A stretch of DNA of 55,714 nt. Origin: Anabaena minutissima FACHB-250. Its GTDB lineage: Bacteria > Cyanobacteriota > Cyanobacteriia > Cyanobacteriales > Nostocaceae. Below are positions 35,895-46,500 of the stretch, in pieces. The notes below the pieces were generated by a model that made no database searches, was not told the origin of the DNA, and saw only the letters and a program-made list of their open reading frames with translations. Both the position numbers and the translations under genes were made by a program. Location: assembly GCF_014697125.1 (NCBI RefSeq), contig NZ_JACJRG010000038.1, forward strand, positions 1 through 55,714, written 5' to 3'. The number at the start of each line of letters is the position of its first letter. Position 1 is the stretch's first letter.

Positions 35895-37253
35895 TTAAGT
35901 TCTACCCTGGTGGTAGCGATTCCAAACCAAAAACGGAATACCTGCTGCTACTACCAAAACACCAGCAATTGCGCCTACATTTGTGTAGACTAAGCTGGAG
36001 TAAAGCAAATAGCCACAGACGACACAAAAGAGCATCGGTGTGACAGGATAAAATGGCACACTAAATGGGCGAGTAATGTTTGGTTCTTGGTATCGCAGTA
36101 CAATCAGAGATATGCCGGAAAGCAAGAAAAAGAACCAAAATACAGGTGCGGTGTAATCCACCATTGTTTCAAACCCTTTACGGGTAAATGTGCCTAATAG
36201 AACTAGTCCCAAGGCGATCGCCGCCTGCACCAGCAATGCCGAACCAGGAGTGCTAGAGAGTTGTTGCCAACTTCCCATAAAACCAAACAACGAAAAATCT
36301 TTACCAAGAGCGTAATTAGTCCGCGCTCCTGTGAAAATGGTAGCGTTGATTGCCCCCAAGGTGGAAATTGCAATTAAAAAGCTAATAAACCACGCTCCTG
36401 GTTCGCCAGCAATAGAGCGCATTAAATCTGCGGCGACTGCTTCTGATTGCGCCATGTTGGCTAATCCTAATCCCCGGAGGTAAGCCCAATTGATTAATAA
36501 GTAAATGGTGGTAATAATGCCAATACTCCACAATAGCGATCGCAATATATTGCGCTGTCTATTTTGGATTTCTGCGGAAATGTAGGCCGCTTCGTTCCAA
36601 CCGCCATAAGACAACAGCACAAACACCATCGCTAGACCCCAATTACCTGATGAGGTAGATTCTACCGTCACCACAGAATTGCTCGTGGCACTCAGTCCAA
36701 ACATGACTACTAGTAACAAACCTAAAACTTTAGCCACAGATAGTAAGTTTTGCGTCCACTTACCTTGTCTCAAACCAAAAATATTTAAGGCTGTTAGGAG
36801 AGCAATTACACCTGCTGCATAGACAGAAGATGAATATGAACCAAGTCGCCACAATTGCGAGGCATAATCACCAAAAACGAAGGCTAATAGAGTAATAGAA
36901 CCAGTTTGAATGACTGTTAGCCGCGCCCAGGCAAATAAAAATGCGATCGCACGTCCAAATGCACGCTTGAGATAGAAATAGACACCGCCAACATCAGGAT
37001 AGGTTGTTGCCAACTCTGCATAGCACAATGCGCCTATTATAGATACCAAGCCACCAGCTAGCCATAACATCAGTACAGCCAGATCATTCCCGGCTTGATT
37101 TGCCACCAATGCCGGAGTTTGAAAAATTCCTGCACCAATTACAATCCCTACAATTAAAGCAACTGCGTCGGGTAATCTTAACAATTGCCTAGGTGACACC
37201 ACATTTTTACCTTGTCCCTCCTCTACTACAATGTTTTCTATAGGTCTACTCAC
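35895..37253 (-). CDS. APC-family amino-acid permease
   Basis: A 452-residue transporter with about 12 hydrophobic segments. The first helix carries the APC signature PDAVALIVGIVIGAGIFQTP. Also seen are YPDVGGVYFYLKRAFGRAIA, FVLLSYGGWNEAAYISAEIQ and ISTLGAINATIFTGARTNYA. It resembles the LAT/cationic amino-acid exchanger group; substrate unknown. The start is GTG behind AAGGAG. It is co-oriented with the lipoprotein methyltransferase gene. Confidence 0.85.
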   Translation of the reverse strand: MSRPIENIVVEEGQGKNVVSPRQLLRLPDAVALIVGIVIGAGIFQTPALVANQAGNDLAVLMLWLAGGLVSIIGALCYAELATTYPDVGGVYFYLKRAFGRAIAFLFAWARLTVIQTGSITLLAFVFGDYASQLWRLGSYSSSVYAAGVIALLTALNIFGLRQGKWTQNLLSVAKVLGLLLVVMFGLSATSNSVVTVESTSSGNWGLAMVFVLLSYGGWNEAAYISAEIQNRQRNILRSLLWSIGIITTIYLLINWAYLRGLGLANMAQSEAVAADLMRSIAGEPGAWFISFLIAISTLGAINATIFTGARTNYALGKDFSLFGFMGSWQQLSSTPGSALLVQAAIALGLVLLGTFTRKGFETMVDYTAPVFWFFFLLSGISLIVLRYQEPNITRPFSVPFYPVTPMLFCVVCGYLLYSSLVYTNVGAIAGVLVVAAGIPFLVWNRYHQGRT

Positions 37254-37959
37254 ATTAGCTCCTTACTAATTTGAACTTTAAGAGTGTAAGTAAAAACCAT
37301 CACACTCTACCTTCGTTAAAAGTTTTTTGGTCTAATTTCTCTGGATGTACAAACATGAGTATTCAGTAACTACCCTAATAATTTTTTAATTAATTATCGG
37401 GTGTTACTACAGACTTTCCATGTTTGGTTAATCAGAAGTAAATGGGACTGAGGAGTAATCTATTTGGTGTGGGTAAGAAAGACGTGATTTATTAGTCCCA
37501 TTTATTAATTTTGAGCAAAAAATGTGACCAAAAAGTGACAAAAAGAAAATAACGTCGTATACATTAGCAGAACTTAGGCAAAAACTCTCTCAAACCCTTA
37601 TTTCTCTGTGTTCTCTGCGGTATGCGCTACGCAACCGTTATTCCGTAATTTATGCGTAAGTCCTAAAGTAGTTCTAATTGTGCTGGATTATCTTTGACCA
37701 AAATCATTTGCATTGTTCATGTTTATATCAATTTTCTCTGTTTCTTGCAGTATAAAAAATAACTTATAGAAACTTCTATCACTGGTAAGATTTATCACAA
37801 CCTAGAGAATGATTGACACAATTGCAGGCTTAGAATATGTGTAAGTTTTTGCTTACTGGCACTGAAGGAACACGGGGAAAGGTGACAAGATAGGAGAAAA
37901 ATATCTGTTTGTTTCATTCTTAAGAAGTGCTGCGATCGCTCCTCACTATGAGGTTTTAT
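37254..37959. other. Intergenic region, about 700 bases
   Basis: No gene seen on either strand. It contains low-complexity TTCTCTGTGTTCTCTGCGGT sequence and a CGTAATTTATGCGTAAG stretch typical of Nostocales spacers. Confidence 0.4.
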
Positions 37960-38397
37960 TTAAAATCTCATACTAGGTAGAAGTAAAATATCTACAAGTT
38001 CGCCGACGACTAAACCAGTAGTCGCTAAAACAGTTAAAATCCAAAAGGAGTTTGCCTTGTTGAAGCCTGCAAATCGCATTTCTAAATCAGCTAAAAGTGT
38101 GCTAGCTACGGGGATAAGAAAAAGACTAAATAATAATGACCAAGTGGCGACTAAGGCAATTGAGATACTTAACACTAAGATTACCACTAAAGTTCTAGAA
38201 CCCAAGGATACTAAACGTTCTAACCAAGAGATACTTTTACGGACTACAGCTATGGCGATCGTGGCCACAAAACCTCCCACTAACCAAATAATGTGATGTG
38301 CCGCCAGATACCATCCTAAAAAAGCATAAGCTAGCCACAGCAAGATTAGAGGCATAAAGGGAATTCTGTGATTAGATTCTAAATTGATGTTTTCCAT
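37960..38397 (-). CDS. Small membrane protein of unknown function
   Basis: A 145-residue protein with four hydrophobic segments: MPLILLWLAYAFLGWYLAAH, IIWLVGGFVATIAIAVV, TLVVILVLSISIALVATWSL and FWILTVLATTGLVVGELVDI. Conserved-looking but not recognised. It stands alone between two long spacers. Confidence 0.6.
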   Translation of the reverse strand: MENINLESNHRIPFMPLILLWLAYAFLGWYLAAHHIIWLVGGFVATIAIAVVRKSISWLERLVSLGSRTLVVILVLSISIALVATWSLLFSLFLIPVASTLLADLEMRFAGFNKANSFWILTVLATTGLVVGELVDILLLPSMRF

Positions 38398-38648
38398 AAC
38401 TTTAACTTCATATAAGTGTTAAGATTTACGCTACCTATTCTTTTGCAGAAAAGATAATTACTTTTACACTTAGATGTAGCAAATTTTTCAGAAAAATCTT
38501 CGCTTGTAAGGAAAAGTTAATTATATTTATATTAATTTTTTCTAATTACTTAGTAACTCTATGTATTTAGGAATAATTTCGAGAAATTCGTGAGTGGGGA
38601 GTAGGGGAAAAAATCCCCTTCCCTGTCATCTGTCACCTACCTATTTTC

Positions 38649-39419
38649 CTAACGAATAGCGGCTCGCTTGTCTATTTCTGCCCAATTCACGACATTCCAC
38701 CAATTGTTCAAATACTCTGGGCGACGGTTGCGATATCTCAGATAATAGGCGTGTTCCCAGACATCATTCCCCATAATTGGATATAACCCTTCCATAATGG
38801 GACTATCCTGATTAGCAGTAGTCATAATTTGGAGTTGGCCTTGGGGGTTACGCACTAACCAAACCCAACCACTACCAAAACGACTAGCACCGGCTGCATT
38901 AAATTGCGTTTTAAAGGCATCAAAACTGCCAAAAGTTTGGTTAATTTCTTCGGCTAGTTTTCCCGTTGGTTGTCCACCACCATCGGGACTCATGATTTGC
39001 CAGAAAATAGTGTGATTCAAGTGTCCCCCACCGTTATTTCGCACTTTTGTGCGAATATCTTCAGGTACACTGTCCAAATCTCTCAGTAAAGCTTCAACAC
39101 TTCTTTTTTGCAAATCCGGGTACTTCTTCAGCGCATCATTTAGATTATTGACATAGCTAGCGTGATGGGCATCATGATGCAGTTTCATTGTTTCTGCATC
39201 AATAGCCTGGCTCAAAGCTGTGTAATCATAGGGTAATGGCGGCAACTTGGCAGGAGAAGCACTTAACTCTTGATCAGGGTAAGCAACAGGTAAAGAAGAC
39301 TTAGTAGTCGGTTCTGTGGTATTGACAGACTGTGACTCAGCTATTGGTACTGTTCCACAAGCAACAAGCAAAATTGCTGACAACAACAAAGCAAATGTCT
39401 TTTGCAAAAATTGAAACAT
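38649..39419 (-). CDS. sodA: Membrane-anchored Mn-type superoxide dismutase
   Basis: A 256-residue Fe/Mn superoxide dismutase with a lipoprotein signal (LLSAILLVACGTVP) and a ~50-residue linker, so it faces the lumen or periplasm. Metal ligands are seen in LHHDAHHASYVNNLNDAL, GGGHLNHTIFWQIMSP and GNDVWEHAYYLRYRNRRPEY. This organisation matches the membrane-targeted MnSOD of Anabaena. It converts superoxide to peroxide. A long upstream region with two MITE-like repeats separates it from the next gene. Confidence 0.92.
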   Translation of the reverse strand: MFQFLQKTFALLLSAILLVACGTVPIAESQSVNTTEPTTKSSLPVAYPDQELSASPAKLPPLPYDYTALSQAIDAETMKLHHDAHHASYVNNLNDALKKYPDLQKRSVEALLRDLDSVPEDIRTKVRNNGGGHLNHTIFWQIMSPDGGGQPTGKLAEEINQTFGSFDAFKTQFNAAGASRFGSGWVWLVRNPQGQLQIMTTANQDSPIMEGLYPIMGNDVWEHAYYLRYRNRRPEYLNNWWNVVNWAEIDKRAAIR

Positions 39420-39516
39420 AAACTATCACCTCAAAATTTATATTGCAAGATGAAATAAGACCAATCAATAAATTCCAGCATTTCGTGTGGATGGAATTAA
39501 TCTGTGCTAGAGCTAT

Positions 39517-39606
39517 ATAGCGTTTCTCGTCGTTGTAATGAGATACATCTCTTTAAGGTCAAGGTCTAGAGTTGGAGGTGTACTTCATTTAATTGGGAAC
39601 TGCTAT
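39517..39606. repeat. MITE-like repeat with ATAGC ends, copy 1
   Basis: A 90-base unit. The left end ATAGCGTTTCTCGTCGTTGT continues to ATGAGATAC. The right end, read in reverse, is ATAGCAGTTCCCAATTAAAT followed by GAAGTAC. The ends are imperfect inverted repeats. The same end pattern occurs at 39991-40083. Confidence 0.5.
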
Positions 39607-39990
39607 GGCAGCAAGTAAAGCACTACTCAAAAACATCTTCAGCGAAAATCTTATACTAAAAATGCTACTAACACCAGAATAATTTATTTTAATCTAAGAA
39701 ATAATACTCTATTATCACCTTTTATAATAGGTGTTTTTAAAAGATAAACATTTTAATTATTAATAAAATTTACCGTATTTAGTCTTTCAAAAAATAAGAT
39801 TTGTTTTATTCATATGGATTTAATTAATTTTATTATCCCAGTAAATTCTAGCATAAAAGCATATTTATAAAATTTAAGTCTTTAATATATTCCTTTGGAT
39901 ATAAAGACAAAAGTTACAAGCAAAACTATTGGCAGAGACAGGAGGATTTTTCTTTTGTTAAACATATAATTGAGTCACCAATAATGCTTT

Positions 39991-40083
39991 ATAGCGTTTT
40001 CTAAGCAACTGAGGTACACCAAAATATTGTTTACCAAGGTTAGTAGCTTTGAAAACGTACCTCACCAGGTCGGGAAAAGCTAT
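39991..40083. repeat. MITE-like repeat with ATAGC ends, copy 2
   Basis: A 93-base unit. The left end is ATAGCGTTTTCTAAGCAACT then GAGGTAC; the reversed right end is ATAGCTTTTCCCGACCTGGT then GAGGTAC. It is related to 39517-39606. The sizes suggest non-autonomous elements mobilised by an insertion sequence elsewhere. Confidence 0.5.
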
Positions 40084-40330
40084 AGCTGTAAGTAAGTTAC
40101 TGAAATAACTATGTTACTGTCAGCATGGATCAAGTCCTAAGCCAGCTATTACCAATTTAATAGAGTGCAATTAATAGTCAAGGATTTATTTGAATTTTGG
40201 CAGATATCCACTTTAGCCTCTATTTTTTAACTGCCTCCTAATTTAATAAGGAAATATATCTGTTATTTTAGGACAGATAACTTGGTAAAAATATCAATTT
40301 GCTCAATATATATAGCCAAGGATATGTAAT

Positions 40331-40723
40331 ATGTTTGTTGATCAAGTATTGCAAAACCAATTAGCCTCAAGTCAAAATATTGCCCAGGCAACTCGCAGTG
40401 AGATCAAAACTAAGCAATCACCAACTAATAATTTAGAGATTCCTGAAATAGCTATATCTCTAACTCCTATTGGTTTGGTTTTTAGCTGGGTTATCTTCTT
40501 TATAATTTTGCGAAAAATTCGGACTATTTTAGAAGACAAGATGGTTGGCACAGTTAAAAGCTCGCATCAATTACCTTGCAAAAAATGCAAATTTTATTCC
40601 AATAATCATTATCTAAAATGTGCTGTAAACCCTGGGATTGTGATGACAGAGGATGCTAAAGATTGTTCTGAATATTCGCTTGAAAAAGATCATAAATTCT
40701 CGGCTAAAAATCTTTTCCACTAA
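40331..40723 (+). CDS. Single-pass protein with a four-Cys motif
   Basis: A 130-residue protein. One membrane segment lies near 48-65 (SLTPIGLVFSWVIFFIILRK). The C-terminal part has four Cys in CKKCKFYSNNHYLKCAVNPG plus CSEY, a spacing that suggests a metal or cluster site. I recall the same Cys pattern in other cyanobacterial membrane proteins, without known function. Confidence 0.6.
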   Translation: MFVDQVLQNQLASSQNIAQATRSEIKTKQSPTNNLEIPEIAISLTPIGLVFSWVIFFIILRKIRTILEDKMVGTVKSSHQLPCKKCKFYSNNHYLKCAVNPGIVMTEDAKDCSEYSLEKDHKFSAKNLFH

Positions 40724-40759
40724 TAGCTTGTTAATAGTCTGTGACTAGACAAATTCAAG

Positions 40760-41887
40760 TTAAGCAATTTCCCCAAACTCTCGCCGTCGCTGTAGCCAGT
40801 TCGCTATATCATTGGTGGTGATAATGCCTGTGAGTAAATCATCTTGAGTGACTAGCACTCGTCGCACCCCTGATGTTTGCATTTTTTCGAGTATCTGAGA
40901 CATTTGTTCTTCTGGACGCGCACTTATCCCCTGTTCTGTAGGAATCATCGCCTCTTGAACAGTGCGGTATATCCATTCTTCTCGCGGGATATCCTTAACT
41001 TTACTTAAAGTAATAATCCCTATTGGTTTACTATCTTGCATGACGGGAAAAGAATGATAACGACGACTGAGGAAATATTTATCTACTAATTCCTGGAGTG
41101 TTAAGTCGCCATCTACTGTCTCTGGATAGGGTGTCATAACTTCCCTGGCACGTACTCCTTGTAAACTGGTACGCAGCAGAATTTCTTCATAACTAGCTTC
41201 AGCCGCAGTGTAGAGAAACCAACCAATTAGAACAAACCAGAGTCCGCCTAAAACAGCACCACCAAATGTCTGCAATAAACCCAGAAAAATCAGTAAATAA
41301 GCTAGCAATTTACCGCCTGTAGAGGCAATTTGTGTAGCTTTTTTCAGGTTGCCGGTGTATTTCCACACTAGAGAACGGAAGACACGACCACCATCTAAAG
41401 GAAATCCTGGTAACATATTAAAGATAGCGAGGATAAGGTTAATGGATGCTAAGTAAGAAGTAACACCATTAATTACCACACTCCAACCTGCATTTCGGCC
41501 AATATACCAGAGCAAGCCAAATAGGGCAGACAGTACCAAACTAGTAACAGGCCCAATGACGGCTATTTGAAACTCATCGCCTGGAGTTTCCGCATCCATT
41601 CGAGTTCGGGAAACTCCACCAAAGATAAATAAAGTGATCCCCTCAACTGGAATTCCTTTTGACCTAGCTACAAAAGAGTGGGAAAGTTCATGAGCTAGTA
41701 ATGATGCAAAGAACAGTAATGTTGCTACTATGCCCATGCCAAAGTAAGTAGTATTGTCAAGTCCGGGATAATTAGCAGGAAATAAACCTGCGCTTAGAGT
41801 CCATAGGACAAGAAAGAAAATTACCAACCAAGACAAATCTATTCGGATTTCAAAACCGAAGATAGAACCTAAGCGAAAACCTTGCAT
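40760..41887 (-). CDS. Site-2-type M50 metalloprotease with CBS domains
   Basis: A 375-residue intramembrane protease of the Rip3/SpoIVFB-like group. Zinc ligands lie in LLAHELSHSFVARSKG (HExxH) and FNMLPGFPLDGGRVFRSLVW (the third ligand Asp). About six hydrophobic segments come first, followed by two CBS domains from about residue 240 (VREVMTPYPETVD-like; VQEAMIPTEQGISA; VTQDDLLTGIITTNDIANWL). CBS domains often sense adenine nucleotides. The substrate protein is unknown. Confidence 0.88.
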   Translation of the reverse strand: MQGFRLGSIFGFEIRIDLSWLVIFFLVLWTLSAGLFPANYPGLDNTTYFGMGIVATLLFFASLLAHELSHSFVARSKGIPVEGITLFIFGGVSRTRMDAETPGDEFQIAVIGPVTSLVLSALFGLLWYIGRNAGWSVVINGVTSYLASINLILAIFNMLPGFPLDGGRVFRSLVWKYTGNLKKATQIASTGGKLLAYLLIFLGLLQTFGGAVLGGLWFVLIGWFLYTAAEASYEEILLRTSLQGVRAREVMTPYPETVDGDLTLQELVDKYFLSRRYHSFPVMQDSKPIGIITLSKVKDIPREEWIYRTVQEAMIPTEQGISARPEEQMSQILEKMQTSGVRRVLVTQDDLLTGIITTNDIANWLQRRREFGEIA

Positions 41888-42220
41888 AATTTGCTATTAT
41901 TTGAGCGCAAAAGATCATCGAAGTCACCAAAAGCTTAGAAAATGATCATTATTGCTGCCTCTAGCAAACGATAGAGTCCTGTGTATCAAAGGAAAGAACT
42001 GCAAATAGGAACTGGGAATTAAATTGACCTACTAGTTTGTAGTAAGGACTTTAGTCCTTATTTTTCTAAGAGGTTGTTTGAAAAGTCTGTTTCTTTTTCA
42101 TGTTCTAGCTTGCTTTGCTACGCAACGCTACCGCGAACTCCGCAGGAGTATTTTCAAATATGCTCTAAGGACTAAAGTCCTCTCTACAAGACGCTACGCG
42201 AATACTACGAACCATTAAAA
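41888..42220. other. Intergenic region with dispersed repeats
   Basis: Holds GTAGTAAGGACTTTAGTCCT at about 42040-42060 and the inverted TAAGGACTAAAGTCCT near 42164, around a CTTTGCTACGCAACGCTACC palindrome. This is a dispersed-repeat cluster related to 15118-15176. No gene seen. Confidence 0.5.
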
Positions 42221-42697
42221 CTAAAACCCTGCACCGGGATTGAGTTGGAGTAATAACCAAGTTAGATACGTCCCGAATGGCCCCCAAAGTGCGTAGGGAA
42301 GGAATAGCCAAGCGGCTTTTTGAGAAATTGGCTTAACTACAAAAGCGAGAATATAGACCAAAAGTGTGGCTAATCCACCGAGAATTATTCCGCCTGTGAG
42401 GCTTTTCAGTTCTACTACAACGGGACTGTAGGTGGAAGTGAGGATAGCAATTAATGCGTAAATAGCCATCAAAAACCAAGGTCGAGAACCTTGTCTAGTT
42501 TTTTTCTCCCAAACAATAATGGCTGAGATGGTGAGACAAGCCCAAATTAAAGTCCAAATAAACGGAATGAGAAATTCAAAGGTCAACCAGTTAGGGCGTT
42601 GCAAATTTTGAAACCAAGGGTCGCGCAGTGAGGTAAACAGGCTACCGCCAAAAAATAATGCTGCTGAAACTGCTGTAATAATCCATCTCGCTTTCAC
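42221..42697 (-). CDS. TspO/MBR family membrane protein
   Basis: A 158-residue protein of the tryptophan-rich sensory protein/translocator family, with five hydrophobic helices and conserved aromatics: RDPWFQNLQRPNWLTFEFLI, PFIWTLIWACLTISAIIVW and LFLPYALWGPFGTYLTWLLL. Family members bind tetrapyrroles or cholesterol. The start is GTG with AGGAAA upstream. The C terminus is normal. Confidence 0.85.
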   Translation of the reverse strand: MKARWIITAVSAALFFGGSLFTSLRDPWFQNLQRPNWLTFEFLIPFIWTLIWACLTISAIIVWEKKTRQGSRPWFLMAIYALIAILTSTYSPVVVELKSLTGGIILGGLATLLVYILAFVVKPISQKAAWLFLPYALWGPFGTYLTWLLLQLNPGAGF

Positions 42698-42728
42698 AAT
42701 GGTTTCCTGTTATAGAGGGCTGATACTT

Positions 42729-42984
42729 CTGATTTTTCACGTTATGTGGAAAAGTTCATGTGAAACCTAACCCCCTAACCCCCTAACCCCCTTCCCTAGT
42801 AGGGAAGGGGGAATATGTAGAGACGTTTCATGAAGCATCTCTACATTGGTAGGGGAGAGGTACCCTGCGGGTACTCTGCGAGAACGCCTTTGGCGAACGC
42901 GGTAGCGTCTGTCTACGACACGCTACGCGAACGTAAGAGAAGCAAGCTAGGTTGAGGGGTTTTCCATCTCCCGTGAAAAGTCAG
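42729..42984. mobile_element. MITE-like element, copy 1
   Basis: A 256-base element. The left end is CTGATTTTTCACG (42729-42741) and the right end CGTGAAAAGTCAG (42972-42984), inverted repeats with one mismatch. It is flanked by GCTGATACTT (42719-42728) and GCTGATATTT (42985-42994), a 10-base target duplication with one difference. Inside are CCCCCTTCCCTAGTAGGGAA and the palindrome TGTAGAGACGTTTCATGAAG. About 90 bases of a different dispersed palindrome are inserted near 42860-42950. It is in inverted orientation to copies 2 and 3. Confidence 0.85.
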
Positions 42985-43010
42985 GCTGATATTTGCAGTT
43001 TAACTTGGGT

Positions 43011-43040
43011 TTGACAGATTGCACTTCTCTTTAGTAAAGA
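43011..43040 (+). promoter_or_regulatory. Candidate promoter of the NLR locus
   Basis: TTGACA at 43011-43016 with TAAAGA at 43035-43040, spacing 18. The -35 box is perfect and the -10 box poor. It lies between the MITE-like element and the effector gene. Confidence 0.3.
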
Positions 43041-43194
43041 TGTGTATACAAACCATATCTGTGTTGTGGATTAGTGATAGAGAGTTTCATCAAATTTATA
43101 ATGCAGCTAATACGCATAATAACTTATGGGATCGCTGATAATATAACCGTAGAAGATAAGTATTTTCCCTGTTATCAATTATTAAGGATTAACT

Positions 43195-43572
43195 ATGGAC
43201 CCTATCTCTCTGGTTATTGCTGCTTTAGGTGCTGGTGCGATCGCAGCTGCTAAGGATACCGCAGGAGTCGCAGTTAAAGATGCCTATCAGGGTTTGAAAG
43301 CCTTAATTAAGAAGAAGTTTGAAAGTGAACCAAAAGCACAAATGGTTTTGGAAGAACACGAAACAGATCCTGAAACCTATGAAGCACCACTTAAAAAGAA
43401 ATTAGCGGAAGCTGGTATTGATAAGGATGAGGAAATTATTAAGTTAGCGCAGGAATTACTCAAACAAGAAAAACCGGAAGAGTCAGCAGCAGGTAAATTC
43501 AATACGGTATTTCAAGGAGAAGTTAAGGGCGTTCAGATTGGCGATCGCAACACACAAACAAATACATTTTAA
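43195..43572 (+). CDS. Putative effector with C-terminal RHIM-like motif
   Basis: A 125-residue protein. The N terminus has a Gly/Ala-rich hydrophobic helix (ISLVIAALGAGAIAAAKDTA), followed by charged helices to about residue 92 and a short linker. The last 20 residues, FQGEVKGVQIGDRNTQTNTF (106-125), hold a V-Q-I-G core like the mammalian RHIM and the bacterial NLR-associated amyloid motifs. The same motif opens the NTPase/WD40 protein 23 bases downstream. By analogy with HeLo/Bell-type effectors, the helical part could act on membranes or as a death domain once the motif is templated. That role is inference; the motif sharing is seen directly. Confidence 0.75.
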   Translation: MDPISLVIAALGAGAIAAAKDTAGVAVKDAYQGLKALIKKKFESEPKAQMVLEEHETDPETYEAPLKKKLAEAGIDKDEEIIKLAQELLKQEKPEESAAGKFNTVFQGEVKGVQIGDRNTQTNTF

Positions 43573-43595
43573 CTAAAAGCCGCTAGGGTATCTCA

Positions 43596-46500
43596 ATGAA
43601 CCACGCAGAGTTTCAAGGAGAAGTTAAGGGCGCGCAGATAGGCGATCACAACATTATCTACAACTATTTCTACTACAGAGAAGAAATCAAACCTATATCT
43701 GTTGATGTTGCTGACGAATATCTGCCTTGTCCTTATCGGGGGTTGTTTCATTTTGGCCCAAATGATGCGGATGTGTTCTTTGGGCGGGAAATTTTTATAG
43801 AAGAACTTTATGGTGCAACTAAAACCCATAATTTTATTCCGCTACTGGGTGCATCAGGAAGTGGTAAATCTTCGGTGGTGTTGGCGGGATTAGTCCCAAA
43901 GTTGCAAAAGGAAGGTCATTGGCAGTTTACTCACTTTCGTCCTGGTGCTGATCCTTTTCATGCGCTAGCTGTAGCTTTAGTTCCACTGTATACGCCTAAT
44001 TTAGATAAAACTGACCAAATTGTCCAAGCCAGAAAGATGGCTGGTTACTTGCAAGATGGCTCTGTTCCTCTCTCGGACGTTTTGGCAACAATTCGGCAAA
44101 ATCACCCTAATCATCGGGTGCTATTGATTGCTGACCAATTTGAAGAAATTTACACTCTCTGTCACAATCAGGAAACTCGCCATAAATTTCTTGATTGTTT
44201 ATTAGCCAGTTTAGAAACTCCCACTTCTCTATCTGCATCCGCTACGGTGTGGGTAACGACAATGCGGGCAGATTTTTTGGGAAATGCTCTCTCTTATCGT
44301 CCCTTTGCGGATGTTTTGCAAAATGCTGACTTGAAACTGGGGCCGATGAATCGGGAGGAATTAACACAAGTTATTGAAAAACCTACCGAAAAATTAGGGG
44401 TGACATTTGAAGCAGGGTTGGTAGAACGCATTTTAGATGATGTGAAAAATCAACCAGGAAATTTACCTTTGCTAGAGTTTGCATTAACAGAGTTGTGGAA
44501 CAAGCAAACAGGTAAACAATTAACTCACAAAATCTATGAAGAAATTGGTCAAGTAGAAGGTGCGTTAGCTCGTCATGCTGATGAGAAATATGGCAACTTG
44601 ACAGATGATGAGAAAGAAAAAGTCCGGCGGATTTTTATTCAATTGGTGCGTCCGGGTGAGGGAGCAGAAGATACCAGACGCGTAGCGATGAAAGCGGAAT
44701 TGGGGGAGCAAAGCTGGGATTTGGTCAAACAATTAGCTGATGCTCGGTTGGTGGTGACAAGTCGCAATGCTACCAGTCAAGAAACAGTAGAAGTAGTCCA
44801 TGAAGCTTTGATTCGCAACTGGGGAGAATTGCGGGAATGGATGGATACAAACCGCGTTTTTAGAGCTTGGCAAGAGCGACTGCGCGCAGCAAAGGGACAA
44901 TGGGAAACAACGAAGCGAGATTCTGGTTCATTGTTGCGGGGTGCAGCTTTGGCGGAAGCAGAAGAAAAACTCAAGGAACGCCCAGGAGACTTGATTGATG
45001 AGACAGAATTTATTGAGGAGAGTATCCAAGAAAATAATCGCCTCAAACAAGCTGAAGCAGCTCGCAGAAAGCGCGAAATCAGAACCGCCTGGAGCATTGC
45101 GGCGGGTTCCTTGGTGGCGGTGGTGATTAGCAGTGGATTGGGTTTGACAGCATGGAATCAGACGAAACAATCGGAACTCAATCAAGCTGAATCTCTGAGT
45201 AGATATTCCTTGTCTCTAATTAATGAACATAAAGACTTAGAAGCTTTTGTCACAGCAATAAAAGCAGGAAAAATCCTGCAAAGCCAACACAAAACTAAGC
45301 CAGAAGCTTTAAATGCTTTGGAGACAGCTCTTGTTCAAGGAAGAGAACGCAACCGCTTAGAAGGGCATCAGGGTGCAGTCTGGAGTGTGAGTTTCAGCCC
45401 CGACGGCAAAACCATCGCTACCGCATCAAATGACAAAACAGCGCGGTTGTGGAACTTGCAGGGGCAACCGCTCCAGGAATTGAAAGGGCATCAGGCTGAA
45501 GTCTGGAGTGTGAGTTTCAGCCCCGACGGCAAAACCATCGCTACCGCATCATCTGACAAAACAACGCGGTTGTGGAACTTGCAGGGGCAACCGCTCCAAG
45601 AATTGAAAGGGCATCAGGCTGAAGTCTTGAGTGTGAGTTTCAGCCCCGATGGCCAAACCATCGCTACCGCATCATCTGACAAAACAGCGCGGTTGTGGAA
45701 CTTGCAGGGGCAACTGCTCCACGAATTGAAAGGGCATCAGAGTATAGTCTCAAGTGTGAGTTTTAGCCCTGACGGCAAAACCATCGCTACCGCATCAAAT
45801 GACAAAACAGCGCGGTTGTGGAACTTGCAGGGGCAACAACTCCAGGAATTTAAAGGTGCATCAAGTGTGAGTTTCAGCCCCGACGGCAAAACCATCGCTA
45901 CCGCATCAAATGACAAAACAGCGCGGTTGTGGAACTTGCAGGGGCAACCGCTCCAGGAATTGAAAGGGCTTCAGGGTGCAGTCTATAGTGTGAGTTTTAG
46001 CCCCGATGGCCAAACCATCGCTACGGCATCATCTGACAATACAGTGCGGTTGTGGAACTTGCAGGGGCAACTGCTCCACGAATTGAAAGGGCATCAGAGT
46101 GGTGTCAATAGTGTGAGTTTTAGCCCCGACGGCCAAACCATCGCTACCGGATCAATAGACAATACAGTGCGGTTGTGGAACTTGCAGGGGCAACTGCTCA
46201 ACGAATTGAAAGGGCATCAGGCTGAAGTCTTGAGTGTGAGTTTCAGCCCCGACGGCCAAACCATCGCTACCGCATCAAATGACAAAACAGCGCGGTTGTG
46301 GAACTTGCAGGGGCAACAACTCCAGGAATTGAAAGGGCATCAGGGTATAGTCTCAAGTGTGAGTTTCAGCCTCGACGGCAAAACCATCGCTACCGCATCA
46401 TCTGACAAAACAGTGCGGTTGTGGAATTTGCAGGGGCAACTGCTCCAGGAATTAAAAGGTGCATCAAGTGTGAGTTTCAGCCCCGACGGCAAAACCATCG

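Larger units (their letters stand above)
39420..40330. other. Long intergenic region upstream of sodA
   Basis: About 900 bases, very AT-rich, without a gene. It holds two related short inverted-end repeats (39517-39606 and 39991-40083). The sodA promoter is expected near 39430-39520, but I cannot pick boxes with confidence. Confidence 0.45.
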
